64,000 nt of DNA, taken from Rhipicephalus microplus. Lineage: Eukaryota; Arthropoda; Arachnida; Ixodida; Ixodidae. The stretch spans positions 157,558,053 to 157,622,052 of the forward strand of contig NC_134700.1 of NCBI RefSeq assembly GCF_043290135.1. The letters run 5' to 3'. Positions 25,125-37,201 of the stretch are shown here, in pieces; the stretch's first letter is position 1, and every line of letters begins with the position of its first letter. The position numbers were made by a program, and so were the translations under genes. The notes beneath the pieces are model-generated. The model was not told the origin of the DNA, searched no databases, and saw nothing but the letters and a program-made list of their open reading frames with translations.

Positions 25125-25710
25125 GATCCCACGTACAGTGGAAATCGACGATATGCGCAGCACGAATAGGAAATGTTAATATGTCACTTTAAAATCAGCA
25201 CAACGTTACGAGGTGGAGGTAATGAGGCGTACATGACTTCCGTGTCGTGATTATCATGTTTGGATGTGTCGTATACATTCGTCATCTAATCACGTCACGT
25301 GATACCAAAGTTAGTATATGTGGAGATAGCGAAACGGCCGCGAGCACGCAATGAGCGTGGCATGTTGTCATGTTCTTACATCACACGCGTGTCAGTATTA
25401 TTTTGTTTGCACCAGTCATATATATCGTCATGCATTGACGTCACGTAACACCAAATTTGGTATATCTGGAGCTAGGAAAACGGCCGCGAGCGCATCATGA
25501 AGAGCCCAATATAAGTGTTGCCGCGCACGCACGCTGGGCATAGCGACGCTACGTTAGTGAAACGCGAGCATTCTATACAGTCTGACGCCAGGTGCAACCA
25601 GCGTCTATTGGCGCGGTCTGACGGCAACCGGCGCGAAACGCGACATGCTGCATTTGGCGCCGATGCGCTACCCAGACTAAGGTCCCTAGATGAAACAAGG
25701 TAGCGTCACT
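25125..25710 (+). repeat. 147-bp-unit repeat family, partial copy plus GC-rich module
   Basis: Two 147-bp-spaced units (CGTGATTATCATG at 25246 and its variant at 25393) follow the same leader as at 16330 (CAGTGG, GCACGAATAGG, CACTTTAAAATCAGCACAACG). Then a GC-rich module, 25515-25710, whose relatives occur near 28445-28690 and 59410-59770. Confidence 0.7.
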
Positions 25711-26820
25711 CATTGTTCTCGAGCCGTCCTCCTCACTCTCTCGATTACTCCTCTTTTTCTCTGCCATCCGCGTCTATAATTGGTGCATTACTTGCCCGTG
25801 ATCTTGCAAATGGCTGGTGGTGTTATTTATTATTATGCAAAAGGCTCAAAACGAGTACGCATGCGCATATGGCTCCCGCCGGATTCTCGCCGTGACCAAA
25901 GACAAAATCGTAGCCAGAACATAAACTGAAGAGGAGGAGCGTTTCGGTGTGCGCTAAGTCGACCAAGATTGTTTCACCATGCTCGTTCAATGCAAAATCT
26001 GCGTTTTTCAGCAATGCTGCGTTGCCGTAAACAACACAAAATGGTTTCGCTCTCTTCAACTCACCTCGTGCTTTCCGAGATGAAGCGCACCATGAAGTGC
26101 AACTACGAACCATTTCACGCGAATGCTTTCGTGCAACTCCGTCAACGTATGTCGACGCGGATCTGCGAAGCAAGTTCACTTGTCGGTTTTTATTGAAACG
26201 CCAGGCGTGCGTCTAATGCGTGTCTAGTGCATGCCAGTTGGTACAAATACATGTGGGGATGCACGTATACAGAGCAGCTGTAGGTTGTAATCAACGCACA
26301 TTCAGAATTATTTCACTCTTGACCAGTTCCCGTTTGAGCCAAAACGCGCTGCTTCGAGACACCTCACCAGTAGAACTCTCACTTTTCAGGAAGTTCCCAG
26401 CACCACATCAGAATTACTTGGCATCACGATTGTCCAAATGGGCACATTTTAAAAAAAACGTCATCGCAGTGCTGCTGGACAAGTGTTCGTACCAGTCTGG
26501 TCGTAGTTTTTTTTCTTGCGTGTGCACAAGCCGGTTGTAATCAATCGTCACAACGTCACGCCCTGTGGCCACTTACAGGATCCAGAAAGAAGCACGTTCA
26601 CTGTGTCACAGCACGAACAAAACACAATCGGAGAAGTGAACTAGTTAGAACTGGACGAAATACCGCGGCCGTGGAACTAAAATGTACTACGCGAGACGCC
26701 ATGGCTAGTGGTGTAAAGTATAGAGCTGCACAACGTTGCCGGTTGAGTAACGCACATCCCGCTTGCTCTTGTGTTGTGCCGTTTATGTTCATAAAGGTAA
26801 CTGTTTATTCTACGTCTTAT

Positions 26821-27744
26821 ACCCGTGACACACGGACAAAAGTAAAGTACTTTGAAGTAAACCCCTTTTGTCGCCTAAGGGGACCATTTGCAGAAAGGAG
26901 TGGCGCTGATGACACACGGCACCGGACTACTGCTTTAGGCGGTTGCTCAGAAGAACGCTGCAGAAAAAATGGCGCTGTTTGTCGAAGCAGCAAGATTGGG
27001 AATATTAAAAAGAGTCTGCGCATGCACATCACATTCAGTGACGCAGGAGCAAAATATTGTTTTTTTTTATGTCTGGTGGCTTATAATGCGCATACCTGTA
27101 ACTTTCTTTCGCTTTTTTGCGTTTTTAGCAGCAACTTAAGGTCGTCTGGCAACTACGAACAGTTGGTGTTTTGCTGTTTTTGTTTTTTGTCGTGCTTTTT
27201 ACATGGCTGCGTCCAGCTGGGTCAGTGCTGGCGTGCCGCGTTTCATCGTGGTCCTGCGATGTCTCAGCGCAGAGACAGAGATAAAGCAACAGTTGAGGTG
27301 GGCCTGACTCTTGTCGCCCTCGGCTCCATCGTAGATGAGCTAAACGCTGCTACGTCGATACTACGTCGCCGACACAGCAACTGCCAACCCTAACATGATC
27401 GCGCTAGTGACGTCATGCAGGCGTTTGAGAGTATGGACAGACTATAGGCCTTCACTTTTCAACAAATCGCACTGCTGCTGGAAATGAAAACATTTTCTCA
27501 GCGCGAAAAAATACTGACAGGGCACCGCAGTGTTGCTACACGTTTTCTTCTATTGATAAATTATGCACACTGTATGCGAGAGTACTCCCTTCCTGCCAGA
27601 AAAGTAGATGCAGGATCTGCTTTTGCGAAAAGGATCTTTGCCGGAAAGGACTTACTCTTTTGTCGTGTGTCACTGCGCCCGAACGCCTTTCCGAAAGATG
27701 TCCCCTTGTCTAAAAGACTTTAGGGTGCCCGTGTGTCAGGGGCA
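26821..27744. mobile_element. TIR element (MITE-like), CCCGTGACACACGG ends
   Basis: Left end ACCCGTGACACACGGAC; right end, read on the minus strand, GCCCCTGACACACGGGC. Inside each end a similar inner repeat follows (AAGGGGACC and TGACACACGGC on the left; AAGGGGACATC and TGACACACGAC on the right), so the inverted ends extend about 100 bp with divergence. No transposase; the longest frame has no domain. Exact ends uncertain by about 3 bp. Confidence 0.65.
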
Positions 27745-27827
27745 TTATTTCGTTCCATTTTGTTTCATTTACATCTATTCACCGTAGCAACAGAACCCAA
27801 ACATTCGCTTTTGGATGAAAGTTTTAA

Positions 27828-28415
27828 GGCCAAACTCCATAAGCGTGAAAATGCACGCGACAGCGACGAGCGACGCTATGAGCGACGAAACAGGGCGGTC
27901 GCGCGACGTGTCGCGTACTCATTTTCGCGCGATCGCTCGGTTCTCCAGATTTGGAAACCGTCGCTCATCGCCCGGAAGTGCTGGGCTCAAGCAGCCAATA
28001 GAAAAAAACCGGAAAAGGATATACATCAGTGACGTACTGCCGGTTGTTTTCACGGCCAACGGCGATGAGCGCAACGCGTACAATGAGCGCCTCATTGATG
28101 TAATCGAACGTGGGCGCAACAAAAAATAACGCAATGTTTATTACGCATGCGCATATAAAAAAGTGCTGCAAGGCAATAATAAACACTTTCCGTTTCATTA
28201 CACAACAATATATCTTATTTTTAAATTGGAAACCGCTCGCTACGCGGTTTTCTTGGTGCGAGTTGACGGCCTCATGCCAGCAACAGTGGAATTCGCTCGC
28301 CGAAGCCGTCGCGTGAATGAGGTTTGCCTGCGCCAGCGACTGATCGCGCGACGCCGATCTACGTCGCGTCGCTCGTCGCTGTCGCGTGCATTTTCGCGCT
28401 TATGGAGTTTGGGCC
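27828..28415. mobile_element. TIR element (MITE) flanked by TTAA
   Basis: 588 bp. Inverted ends of about 51 bp begin GGCCAAACTCCATAAGCG (left) and, on the minus strand, GGCCCAAACTCCATAAGCG (right), and share AAAATGCACGCGACAGCG. TTAA at 27824-27827 and 28416-28419 is the target used by the piggyBac superfamily. No transposase, so it would move only in trans. The TTAA assignment is inference. Confidence 0.75.
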
Positions 28416-28444
28416 TTAAACCTTCTAGGGGGCGCTTCAGGAAC

Positions 28445-28818
28445 CTAGGCGAAAAGGAAAGGGGAAGGTGTCGCTACCTTGGAAACTTGTTTCATCTAGG
28501 GACCTTAACCCAGACAATAGTACGTCTCCCTCTTTTCGTGACAGAGTGACGCCGGATGCGCTGAAACGCGCACGCGTCAAAGCAACGCAGAGCGGAGCAC
28601 GCCTGCGAGTTTATGGCAGGACCGGTGCCTGGCGAGGCACCGTCGGCGTGACGCGAAGAAACGAATGCCATTAAGCACGCGCACCGCGTCAAGTTGCCAT
28701 GTACTGGCGCCTTGACTGTAGCATGTTGTCAAGTTCTCACATGACACACATGTAATGATTATCATGTTTGCATCAGTCACACACCTTCGTCATCCATTCA
28801 CGTACTGTTATACCATAT
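28445..28818 (+). repeat. 147-bp repeat family, left part split by the LTR element
   Basis: GC-rich module (28445-28690), then a 147-bp-type unit (ATGATTATCATGTTTGCATC) running to the LTR element. It continues after the element at 34291 (GGAGTACATGTGACGCCAGCG). Confidence 0.7.
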
Positions 28819-28953
28819 TGTCACAGGTAATGGGTATGAGCCATCAACTGTAGGTGGAATCCTTTAGAAGTGAAGAAAGAAGAGGGCTTTTGCGTCCTGG
28901 TCTGAGGGCAAGCAAGACGTCGTTTCGTCGCTCTCTGTGATTACGTTCGTGGC
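28819..28953 (+). repeat. 5' LTR of the Ty3/Gypsy element
   Basis: 135 bp, starts TGTCACAGGTAATGGG, ends ACGTTCGTGGC. Very short for an LTR. One difference from the 3' copy (CGCTCTCTG against CGCTGTCTG). Confidence 0.93.
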
Positions 28954-28974
28954 ACTGGTGGAGGTGCTGGATAA

Positions 28975-30375
28975 ATGCGCCTCGGCTGCAGATTTTCAGC
29001 CGACACACCGAGCTACTTGGAGACAGCTACAGCTCCCACGGCAAGAACCAGTCGCCGCCTGCGAGGACTATCTCCCGAGTACGGTCCCCTCTCTCAAGAC
29101 GAGATGGCAACTTCAACTAACAACCAGGCAAGTCAAACCAACGACGCCTATTCTTTTCTCCCGCATGTTTTTCATGCGCCACAAACACCTCGCTCATTCC
29201 ATGGAGACATTTATGAAGATGTTGACGACTGGCTTGACTACTTCAATCGAGTTGCCAACATCAACGAATGGGATGAAGCTCGCCAGCTGCGGAGAGTTTA
29301 CTTTGCGTTAGAAGACTCAGCCAAAACGTGGTACGAGAATCACGAGGGTTCTTTTGCAACGTGGCATGAGTTCAGCCGACAGTTTCGTGATGCGTACCGC
29401 AGCACTGAAAGGAAAAAGAGAGCGGAGCAGGCAATCTCATCTCGGAACCAACGACCCAACGAGAGAGTTTCCATGTTTGTCGAGGATATGCTTCGACTCT
29501 TCAAGCGTGCCGACCCTGCAATGTCCGAGGAAAAGAAGGTGCGGCATTTAATGCGTGGGGTAAAAGAGCAGCTCTTCGCCGGACTCGTGCGCAATCCACC
29601 GACGACTGTGGCAGAGTTCATAAATGAGGCAACCACAATGGAACGTACTCTCCAGTATAGGTCGTCACAGTATGAACGCCACGACGTGACCCCTGCTGCA
29701 TGCTTTATCGGGGCCGGCAGCGAGAGGCATGCCCTCGCTGAGTTCATAAGAAGCGTCGTGCGGGACGAGTTGCGCCAACTCCAAGCATTGGGACCCCAAC
29801 CACCCGTAAGTGATCTCACAGACTTAATCCGAAATGAGATCCGACAGGTGGTCACCCCACTCGCACCAACAAGGCCTGAGGACCCTGTGCTGACTTATGC
29901 GGCGGCTCTGCGATCTCCTGCACCACATGGCCCTGATCCCACCATGGGGAGAATGGATCAGGCTAGCCATCGATTCCAGGGCACCTCTTCGACTCCGCCA
30001 CCCGCCTCAAAGTTTCCGAGTGCGCCAACTTATCGTCCGTCTGGATCGCGGCAGAACACCACAAAGGCCAGCGTGTGGCGTACGTCCGATAACCGTCCAC
30101 TCTGCTACCACTGTGGCGAAGCGGGTCACGTATACCGTAACTGCCAGTACCGCCAACTTGGTCTCCGTGGCTTTCACCCTGATGCTCGGTGCCCGCGTTA
30201 CGGTGAGCGTCCTCGCGACATCGAAGCGTACCTTACAGGCCAGCAAGCTCCTCGCCTTGGTCAACGCCCCCAATCACGATCACCATCACCTCACCGCCCC
30301 ACGTCACCTAGCATTCCCTCGTCATCTTATGCTCCTTTCAGAGGCCGGTCACCGAGTCCCCACAGGGGAAACTAG
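28975..30375 (+). CDS. Gag of the Ty3/Gypsy element
   Basis: 466 residues if it starts at 28975; a second ATG at 29104 (MATSTNN) is also plausible and would remove a basic leader. The middle (about residues 85-225) has the retrotransposon Gag fold pattern, with WLDYFNRVANINEWDEARQ and ERVSMFVEDML. A single zinc knuckle CYHCGEAGHVYRNC lies at about residues 376-390, followed by a Ser/Pro/Arg-rich tail. Role: coat of the virus-like particle and RNA packaging. Intact. The stop at 30373 separates it from pol. Confidence 0.92.
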   Translation: MRLGCRFSADTPSYLETATAPTARTSRRLRGLSPEYGPLSQDEMATSTNNQASQTNDAYSFLPHVFHAPQTPRSFHGDIYEDVDDWLDYFNRVANINEWDEARQLRRVYFALEDSAKTWYENHEGSFATWHEFSRQFRDAYRSTERKKRAEQAISSRNQRPNERVSMFVEDMLRLFKRADPAMSEEKKVRHLMRGVKEQLFAGLVRNPPTTVAEFINEATTMERTLQYRSSQYERHDVTPAACFIGAGSERHALAEFIRSVVRDELRQLQALGPQPPVSDLTDLIRNEIRQVVTPLAPTRPEDPVLTYAAALRSPAPHGPDPTMGRMDQASHRFQGTSSTPPPASKFPSAPTYRPSGSRQNTTKASVWRTSDNRPLCYHCGEAGHVYRNCQYRQLGLRGFHPDARCPRYGERPRDIEAYLTGQQAPRLGQRPQSRSPSPHRPTSPSIPSSSYAPFRGRSPSPHRGN

Positions 30376-30413
30376 AAACCGCGGCTCCTGGGGGTGAAGC
30401 CGCGTCCCAATGA

Positions 30414-33400
30414 ACTGTCAAAGAGCCTCCTTCGACGCAAAGACCCGACGACGACCGTTCTGACTTTCCAGTCGTTTCCGAAAGTCATAAGGCTGTTTCC
30501 GCCGACATCACCGTACACGTCGATAATCACGTCGTCACTGCCCTCGTCGACACCGGCGCCGTTTATTCGGTTATGAGCAGCGCCCTAGCATCCCAACTGA
30601 GGAAGGTAACTACCCCTTGGCAAGGACCGCCGTTGCGCACGGCAGGGGGCCACCTCGTCACGCCGACTGGACTGTGCACAGCCCGTGTTCGAGTCCGTGC
30701 TTCGACGTTCATAGGGTCTTTCCTCGTGTTACCTGTGTGCTCCCGTCCACTCATTCTGGGGCTGGACTTTCTTCGCGAACATGGCGCAATTATTGACCTA
30801 CGAGACTTGCAGGTGTCGTTCGCGGACCCGTTTCATCCTGAACCGGAAAACGCTCGCTCATCGAAGGCTGCCCTACGTGTATCCTCCGAATCTGTTACTC
30901 TGCCTCCCCGCAGCAGCCTTTTTATCAACGTTGAATGTGACCAAGACGTTCCCGATGCTGTAATTGCAGAAGGAAATTTGTCTCTACTTTTTGCGCAACA
31001 AATCTGCGTTGCCCGAGGTATTATTCAGCCCAGTAGAAAGCAGGCTTGCCTATTGGTCACGAATTTCAGCGAGGAGTATCGCCATCTTACCAAACACACT
31101 GCGATCGCATACCTTGAGGATATTGCCGACGTCCCTGGTCCCTCAACATTATCTGCTCTTTCGTCGTGCGACGATTCCGTCATGACATTTGCAAGCACTC
31201 TCGACATAAACCAGGGTCTACCGTCTGCACAACGGGAACGTCTTTTGGAGCTACTCGGTTCATTTCGGGACTGCTTCGCTACGACTTCGAAAGTTAACCA
31301 AACACCGCTTGCCAAGCATCGTATCATCACCGAGCCTACCGAGAGACCCATTCGACGGCATGCCTACAGAGTATCGCAAAAAGAACAAGACGTTATACGC
31401 CAACAGGTCCAGCAGATGCTCAAGGACGATGTCATCCAGCCATCGACCAGTCCCTGGGCGTCCCCTGTTGTGTTAGTAAAGAAAAATATGGTACTCTGCG
31501 ATTTTGCGTCGACTACCGAAAGTTGCATAAGATCACGAAGAAAGACGTGTATCCTTTACCACGAATAGACGACTCGCTGGACCGCATTCGCAATGCTCGT
31601 TACTTTTCTTCCATGGATCTACGCAGCGGCTATTGGCAAATATCTGTTGATGAGCGCGACCGCGAAAAGACTGCCTTAATTACTCCTGACGGACTCTACG
31701 AGTTCAAGGTCCTTCCGTTCGGCTTATGCTCGGCACCAGCTACTTTTCAAAGAATGATGGACACGGTTCTTTCTGGGCTAAAATGGCAATCGTGTCTTGT
31801 CTACCTTGACGATGTGGTCGTCTTCTCGGACACGTTTGAGCAGCACGTTTAGCGCTTACAGACAGTTCTTCAGACGATTCGAACAGCTGGACTTTCTCTC
31901 AAACCTGAGAAAAGCCACTTTGCATTCGAGGAACTGAAATTTCTCGGTCACGTCGTCAGCCACGCCGGTATACATCCAGGCCCTGAAAAAACGAAAGCTG
32001 TTGCCGCATTTCCTGTCCCAACAAACAAGCGTGACCTCCGCCGATTTCTGGGACTCTGCGCATATTACAGACGCTTCGTCAAAGGCTTTTCTAAAATCGC
32101 AGAACCGCTAAATGAACTTACGAAAGACGGCATACCGTTTGTTTGGGGTCATGATCAGCATCACGCCTTTGACACGCTACGAAACCATCTCCAAGCCCCA
32201 CCTGTACTCGGTCACTTTGACGATAACGCTGCCACAGAGCTACACACGGATGCCAGCAACGTCGGACTTGGAGCTGTACTGGTTCAATGGCAAAATGGCG
32301 TAGAGCGCGTGATTGCCTATGCAAGTCGAACACTATCATCTGCAGAGAAAAACTACTCTGCAACAGAAAATGAATGCTTAGCCGTTGTTTGGGCTATAAC
32401 AAAGTTTCGCCCTTATTTATATGGTCGACCATTCAGGGTAGTTAGCGACCACCATTATTTATGCTGGCTCGCCAACCTCAAAGACCCTTCCGGTCGTCTA
32501 GCACGCTGGAGCCTTCGGCTGCAAGAATTTGACGTTACAGTCATTCACAAGTCAGGACTCAAACACACTGATGCTGACTGTCTCTCACGTGCACCAATTG
32601 GAAGTACGAACGCGGACGTTGAAGAGGACGATACATTCCTTTCCTCTGTGTCAGCAACCGACTTGGCTCAACAACAACGCGACGACATGGAGCTAAGGCC
32701 GCTGATTGACTACCTCGAAGGCCGGAAACGCAGCCTTCCTCGAAACTTCGCACGTTCGCTGGCCTCGTTCTGCATCAGGGATGGAGTCCTCTATAAGAAA
32801 AATTTCGACCCGACCCAGGCTACTTACCTACTGGTTGCGCCGACCTCGCTTCGTGAGGATATTTTACATGCTTGTCACGATGAACCATCATCCGGACACC
32901 TTGGCTACACGCGCACATTGGAAAAAACTCGCCGCTCATACTACTGGCCCCGCCTCGCGAAGACAGTCAAGCAGTACGTACGCACATGCCGTGACTGTCA
33001 ACGCCGTAAGACTCCACCTGTCCGACCAGCAGGACTACTACAGCCTATCGCCACGCCGAAGACACCATTTTATCAAATTGGCATTGACTTGCTCGGCTCA
33101 TTTCCCACCTCTTCGTCTGGAAACCGGTGGATTGTGGTTGCCACCGATTATTTAACGCGTTACAGTGAAACAAAGGCCCTGCCCAAAGCTACCGCAGCCG
33201 AAATTGCACAGTTTTTTGTCACCAGCATCGTACTTCGTCACGGAGCGCCAGCTGTAATAATTACTGATCGTGGTACAGCTTTCACAGCAGAGATTCTTCA
33301 AGAAGTGCTGAGGCTAAGTGGTACAGAACATCGGAAAACCACGGCTTATCACCCCCAAACAAATGGACTCACTGAACGGTTGAACAAGACCATTGCAGAT

Positions 33401-33943
33401 ATGCTATCTATGTATGTGGCCGTTGATCACAAGAACTGGGATGATATACTCCCTTACGTAACTTTTGCTTACAATACAGCAGTCCAAGAGAGTACAGGTT
33501 TCACCCCATTTCGCTTAGTTCATGGTCGAGAGGTCACTACAATGCTCGACGCAATGCTCCTTCCCAACAACTTGAGCATGTTCAACACGGACGCTGCATT
33601 GTTCGCTCAACGCGCTGAGGAGGCCCGTCAACTCGCCCGATGCCGTATTCAGGCGCGCCAAACTGCCGACGCACACCGCTACAACCTTACACACCGAGAG
33701 GTTACCTTCAAACCAGGCGATGAAGTTTGGGTGTGGACTCCCATCCGACAGCGTGGTCACTCTGAGAAGTTGCTTCGGCGCTACTTCGGTCCTTACAAAA
33801 TTTTGCGCCGACTCAGTGACGTTACGTATGAAGTTCTCCCTGAGGGCGCCTCAAGACGTTCCCGTCCGTTTCCACAAAGTGATGTGGTGCACGTGTCAAG
33901 ACTCAAACCATATTTCTCGCGCCATACATCGAACGTGGACTAA
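30414..33943 (+). pseudogene. Pol of the Ty3/Gypsy element, broken
   Basis: The protease frame is open from 30414 with catalytic LVDTGAVYS (Asp at 30549) and LGLDFLREHG. The reverse transcriptase then begins (SPWASPVVLVKK) and shifts frame at about 31488-31495, where one base seems lost. It continues with FCVDYRKL-like sequence, SSMDLRSGYWQI, FGLCSAPATFQ and the active site YLDD (31802). A TAG at 31850-31852 interrupts it. After that the frame is open to 33943: RNase H (TDASNVGLGAVL), integrase zinc domain (HxxxH, CRDCQRRK), integrase core with GIDLLG, ITDRGTAF and GLTERLNK acidic residues, and a GPY/F-like module (RYFGPYKI). Two defects make it non-functional in cis. Confidence 0.93.
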
Positions 33944-34140
33944 CTTACCATGCAATGACCATTTTTTTGTCACTTTGGTTTTTTTATTGTCTTGTGTACT
34001 TACTCCTTTCTTTATTGAGTACTTCTATGACACCCGCCCATTTTTTTTCCCTTACGACGCAGTTGTTGGCTTCCATGGCAGCATCTTTTCTTTCTATTTT
34101 TTTCTCAACGCTCAGTACCAGCATCGAGCCGATGCTTTTC

Positions 34141-34152
34141 GAAGAGAGGGAG
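34141..34152 (+). promoter_or_regulatory. Polypurine tract
   Basis: GAAGAGAGGGAG lies 3 bp before the 3' LTR, the expected position for plus-strand DNA priming. Confidence 0.75.
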
Positions 34153-34155
34153 TAA

Positions 34156-34290
34156 TGTCACAGGTAATGGGTATGAGCCATCAACTGTAGGTGGAATCCT
34201 TTAGAAGTGAAGAAAGAAGAGGGCTTTTGCGTCCTGGTCTGAGGGCAAGCAAGACGTCGTTTCGTCGCTGTCTGTGATTACGTTCGTGGC
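34156..34290 (+). repeat. 3' LTR of the Ty3/Gypsy element
   Basis: 135 bp, 134 identical to the 5' LTR. Confidence 0.93.
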
Positions 34291-34295
34291 CATAT

Positions 34296-34880
<585 letters not shown>

Positions 34881-36949
34881 GTTGTTGTTCACGTACGGCA
34901 GTCCATGGCCACGTGGTCCGGAGACATCAGATCGTTCATGATTTGCCGCAAGAAGCACTACAGGTCGTTTTTCGTGGCTTTCAAAGAAGAGATAAACATA
35001 CAAAGCACCCACTCATGAAAAAGAAAAAAACAGGGTTCATTTGAGTCAATGCGGCGGAAAATCTTCACATCCGTGAGGTCACCTCATTCGAGGTTCTGGG
35101 ATGTTGTCAGTCCCTTTAAATCCAACGTGCTCCGGTGAATATGAATTTACATCTCCTGCTCGCACTCTCCGCCCAGAAAATGTGGTGGGACATGACGGTG
35201 ATCATATTCCCCATCACTTACGACTGATGTTTCCTCGGAGCTCAAGCTTTGATATAGGAGTTGCTTGTCTTGTCACAGAGGTAAGCTATGGCGCGAAGTG
35301 AAAAGGAAACTGACAAAAAGTGAAGTACGAACTGGAACTAGATTGAAATAGGAGACCGGGAGGAAAAACCAAAACTGAGCGCAGGAAGTCAATTTATCAC
35401 TAGAAAGTAATTTTTTAGGCAGCAGCAGCAAAAGTCACCTGAACTAGCTGCGGTTCACGATGAAAGATTATTCCACATTATATTACAGCGCCGAATTCCG
35501 TCATTTTACTTGCTGCTTAACTCTTTGACGACATCGCTTTGTATCGGTTTGTTCTGATACGACCAAACGAAAGATCGCGAAACAAATCCGTACATTTTCT
35601 GGTTTTCAACACTCATCACCAGTCTGTGTCGTTTTGTTGTCTATTCCCTCGGTGTGTTCCAGGCCACCCTGATTATTTTATTTATGATTTTATAACTTGG
35701 AAACAAGAATAAGGTAAGCTCTGAGTCCATTTTACTATCGCCACGACAGGTCCGCGCCAGGTGTTTCTAAGCGACTGTGGCGCACAATCTGTGCCATCAA
35801 AAGATGTGCAGTTGCTGAGTGAAAGTAATAAAACAGATGTGACTTGACATCAAACAGATTTCACATTGCAACGTTTGCATCGTTATCGCGAAATATAGTG
35901 TGCTGGATGTGAACCTTCTGAAGTTGCTTTTTTTAGGGCACGCAAACTGACCTTACTGCACCAATTCAAATGGTCTCAAAAATTGCCGCTTCCTCTTTCG
36001 ATCATAAGACGTTGCCATTCAGAAGTTCTAGGTGTAGCTAGCTGAATTTCAATCTGAAATTACCGTTCCTGCGGAAGTTCAAGCGCACCTATAAACCCAT
36101 CTAATATTAAAATGACCCTCACGCGGTACACGCCAGTTCCTGCTAGACACCTTGATAAAGACTTATTTTACTCGAGGTAACTACAAATCAGTGAGCAATA
36201 ATCGCCAACATTGTATACAACGTCATATCGGAGTACGAAAGTGGGGCGGCAGCATCACACAAAAAGACCGCCTTCAAAATACACTCAGTGCTGATTTGGC
36301 GATCGAAGCCCGAGGGGACCCAACAAGTGGAAAGCTCTGAGGGTGCAGCGTAATTAGCCTTTAGGCTTTCTGGTGATTATCAAAAATAAATCACTACGTG
36401 CGCACTCTTTCTTTTCGTTTTTTTCTGCGCCTTGGTCGAGGTGATTGTATCATGCAGCAGATTTACAGCACTCAAAATATTTCGGAGAACGCCACTGTAA
36501 GAAACTCCAGAATGATTTTATCCGCCCAGTGGTCATAGACATTCACGCATATTTAATACGTCGGTGTTCTTTCACTTTGGCGCCATCGACTGCGAAATGG
36601 CGAGGCAACATGACGCCCTTCATACTTAGCAACCACTAGAGCTTCATGGCAAACACATACCTCCCAGTTTTCACTAGTGACTCCCTACTGGTATTCTTCC
36701 CAGCTTTAACTGGATACTAACATCGTAAATCATGCAGTGGGGGACTAGAGCTGGTTACACCAGTACATTCTACGGAACATTGCATAGACAACGACGGCGG
36801 AAGACCGGTTGGAGGTTATCTGAGACAGCTATCGCAGTAATGATGTTTTTTTATGATCTCGCTGTTGAAATCTTCGTCCCACTTCCTTACTATTACTTCG
36901 TTACTGTTATGCGCGTGCTTGAATCTGTCGTGGCATCTCGTGTACTTAC

Positions 36950-37201
36950 GCGCACGTCTAATGGTAGCCGACCTCCGAAAAAGTTGACGTGCAGGCTGAC
37001 TGGCACGCTGTCTCGGTCCCCTGGAGCCACGTCCGTATACAGCAGCGCCACCGTGAGCACAGGCGTGCCGTTTTGGAGGCGCATGGCTGCCACGAGCTCC
37101 TTCTCGGTCGCGAAGCCAGTCAAGTGGACCACCCGCAGATCCGCCATGGCATCATGCGTCAATCTCGCAAGGTACCTGTTCTCTACGGGCGCAAAGTACA
37201 C
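36950..37201 (-). CDS. ABCA-like transporter, exon 3 (extracellular loop 1)
   Basis: Acceptor GGCCTTCAG and donor CGC then GTAAGTAC, 252 nt, phase 0 at both ends. Encodes VYFAPVENRYLARL, then FATEKELVAAMRLQNGT, then VPVSLHVNFFGG. This matches the soluble part of the first ABCA extracellular loop by order of motifs (a short helix, a segment like FxxExDxxxxM, and a beta strand). The match is weaker than for the ATPase exons; the phase and position support it. Confidence 0.85.

Larger units (their letters stand above)
28819..34290 (+). mobile_element. Ty3/Gypsy LTR retrotransposon, 5.5 kb
   Basis: Two 135-bp LTRs bracket gag and pol in the order protease, reverse transcriptase, RNase H, integrase, which defines Ty3/Gypsy. 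Flanked by CATAT at 28814-28818 and 34291-34295, the usual 5-bp duplication. No envelope gene. It lies inside a 147-bp-family repeat within intron 3 of the transporter, opposite in strand to that gene. The LTRs differ at one base, so the insertion is recent, but pol has a frameshift and a stop. LTR outer ends are uncertain by about one base because the last bases are GGC rather than CA. Confidence 0.95.

Noticed and set aside
26671..27393. 240-codon plus-strand frame
   Set aside because: Crosses the left end of a TIR element, has no domain, and its composition is that of noncoding DNA.
29340..29855. 171-codon minus-strand frame
   Set aside because: Antisense shadow of the retrotransposon gag.
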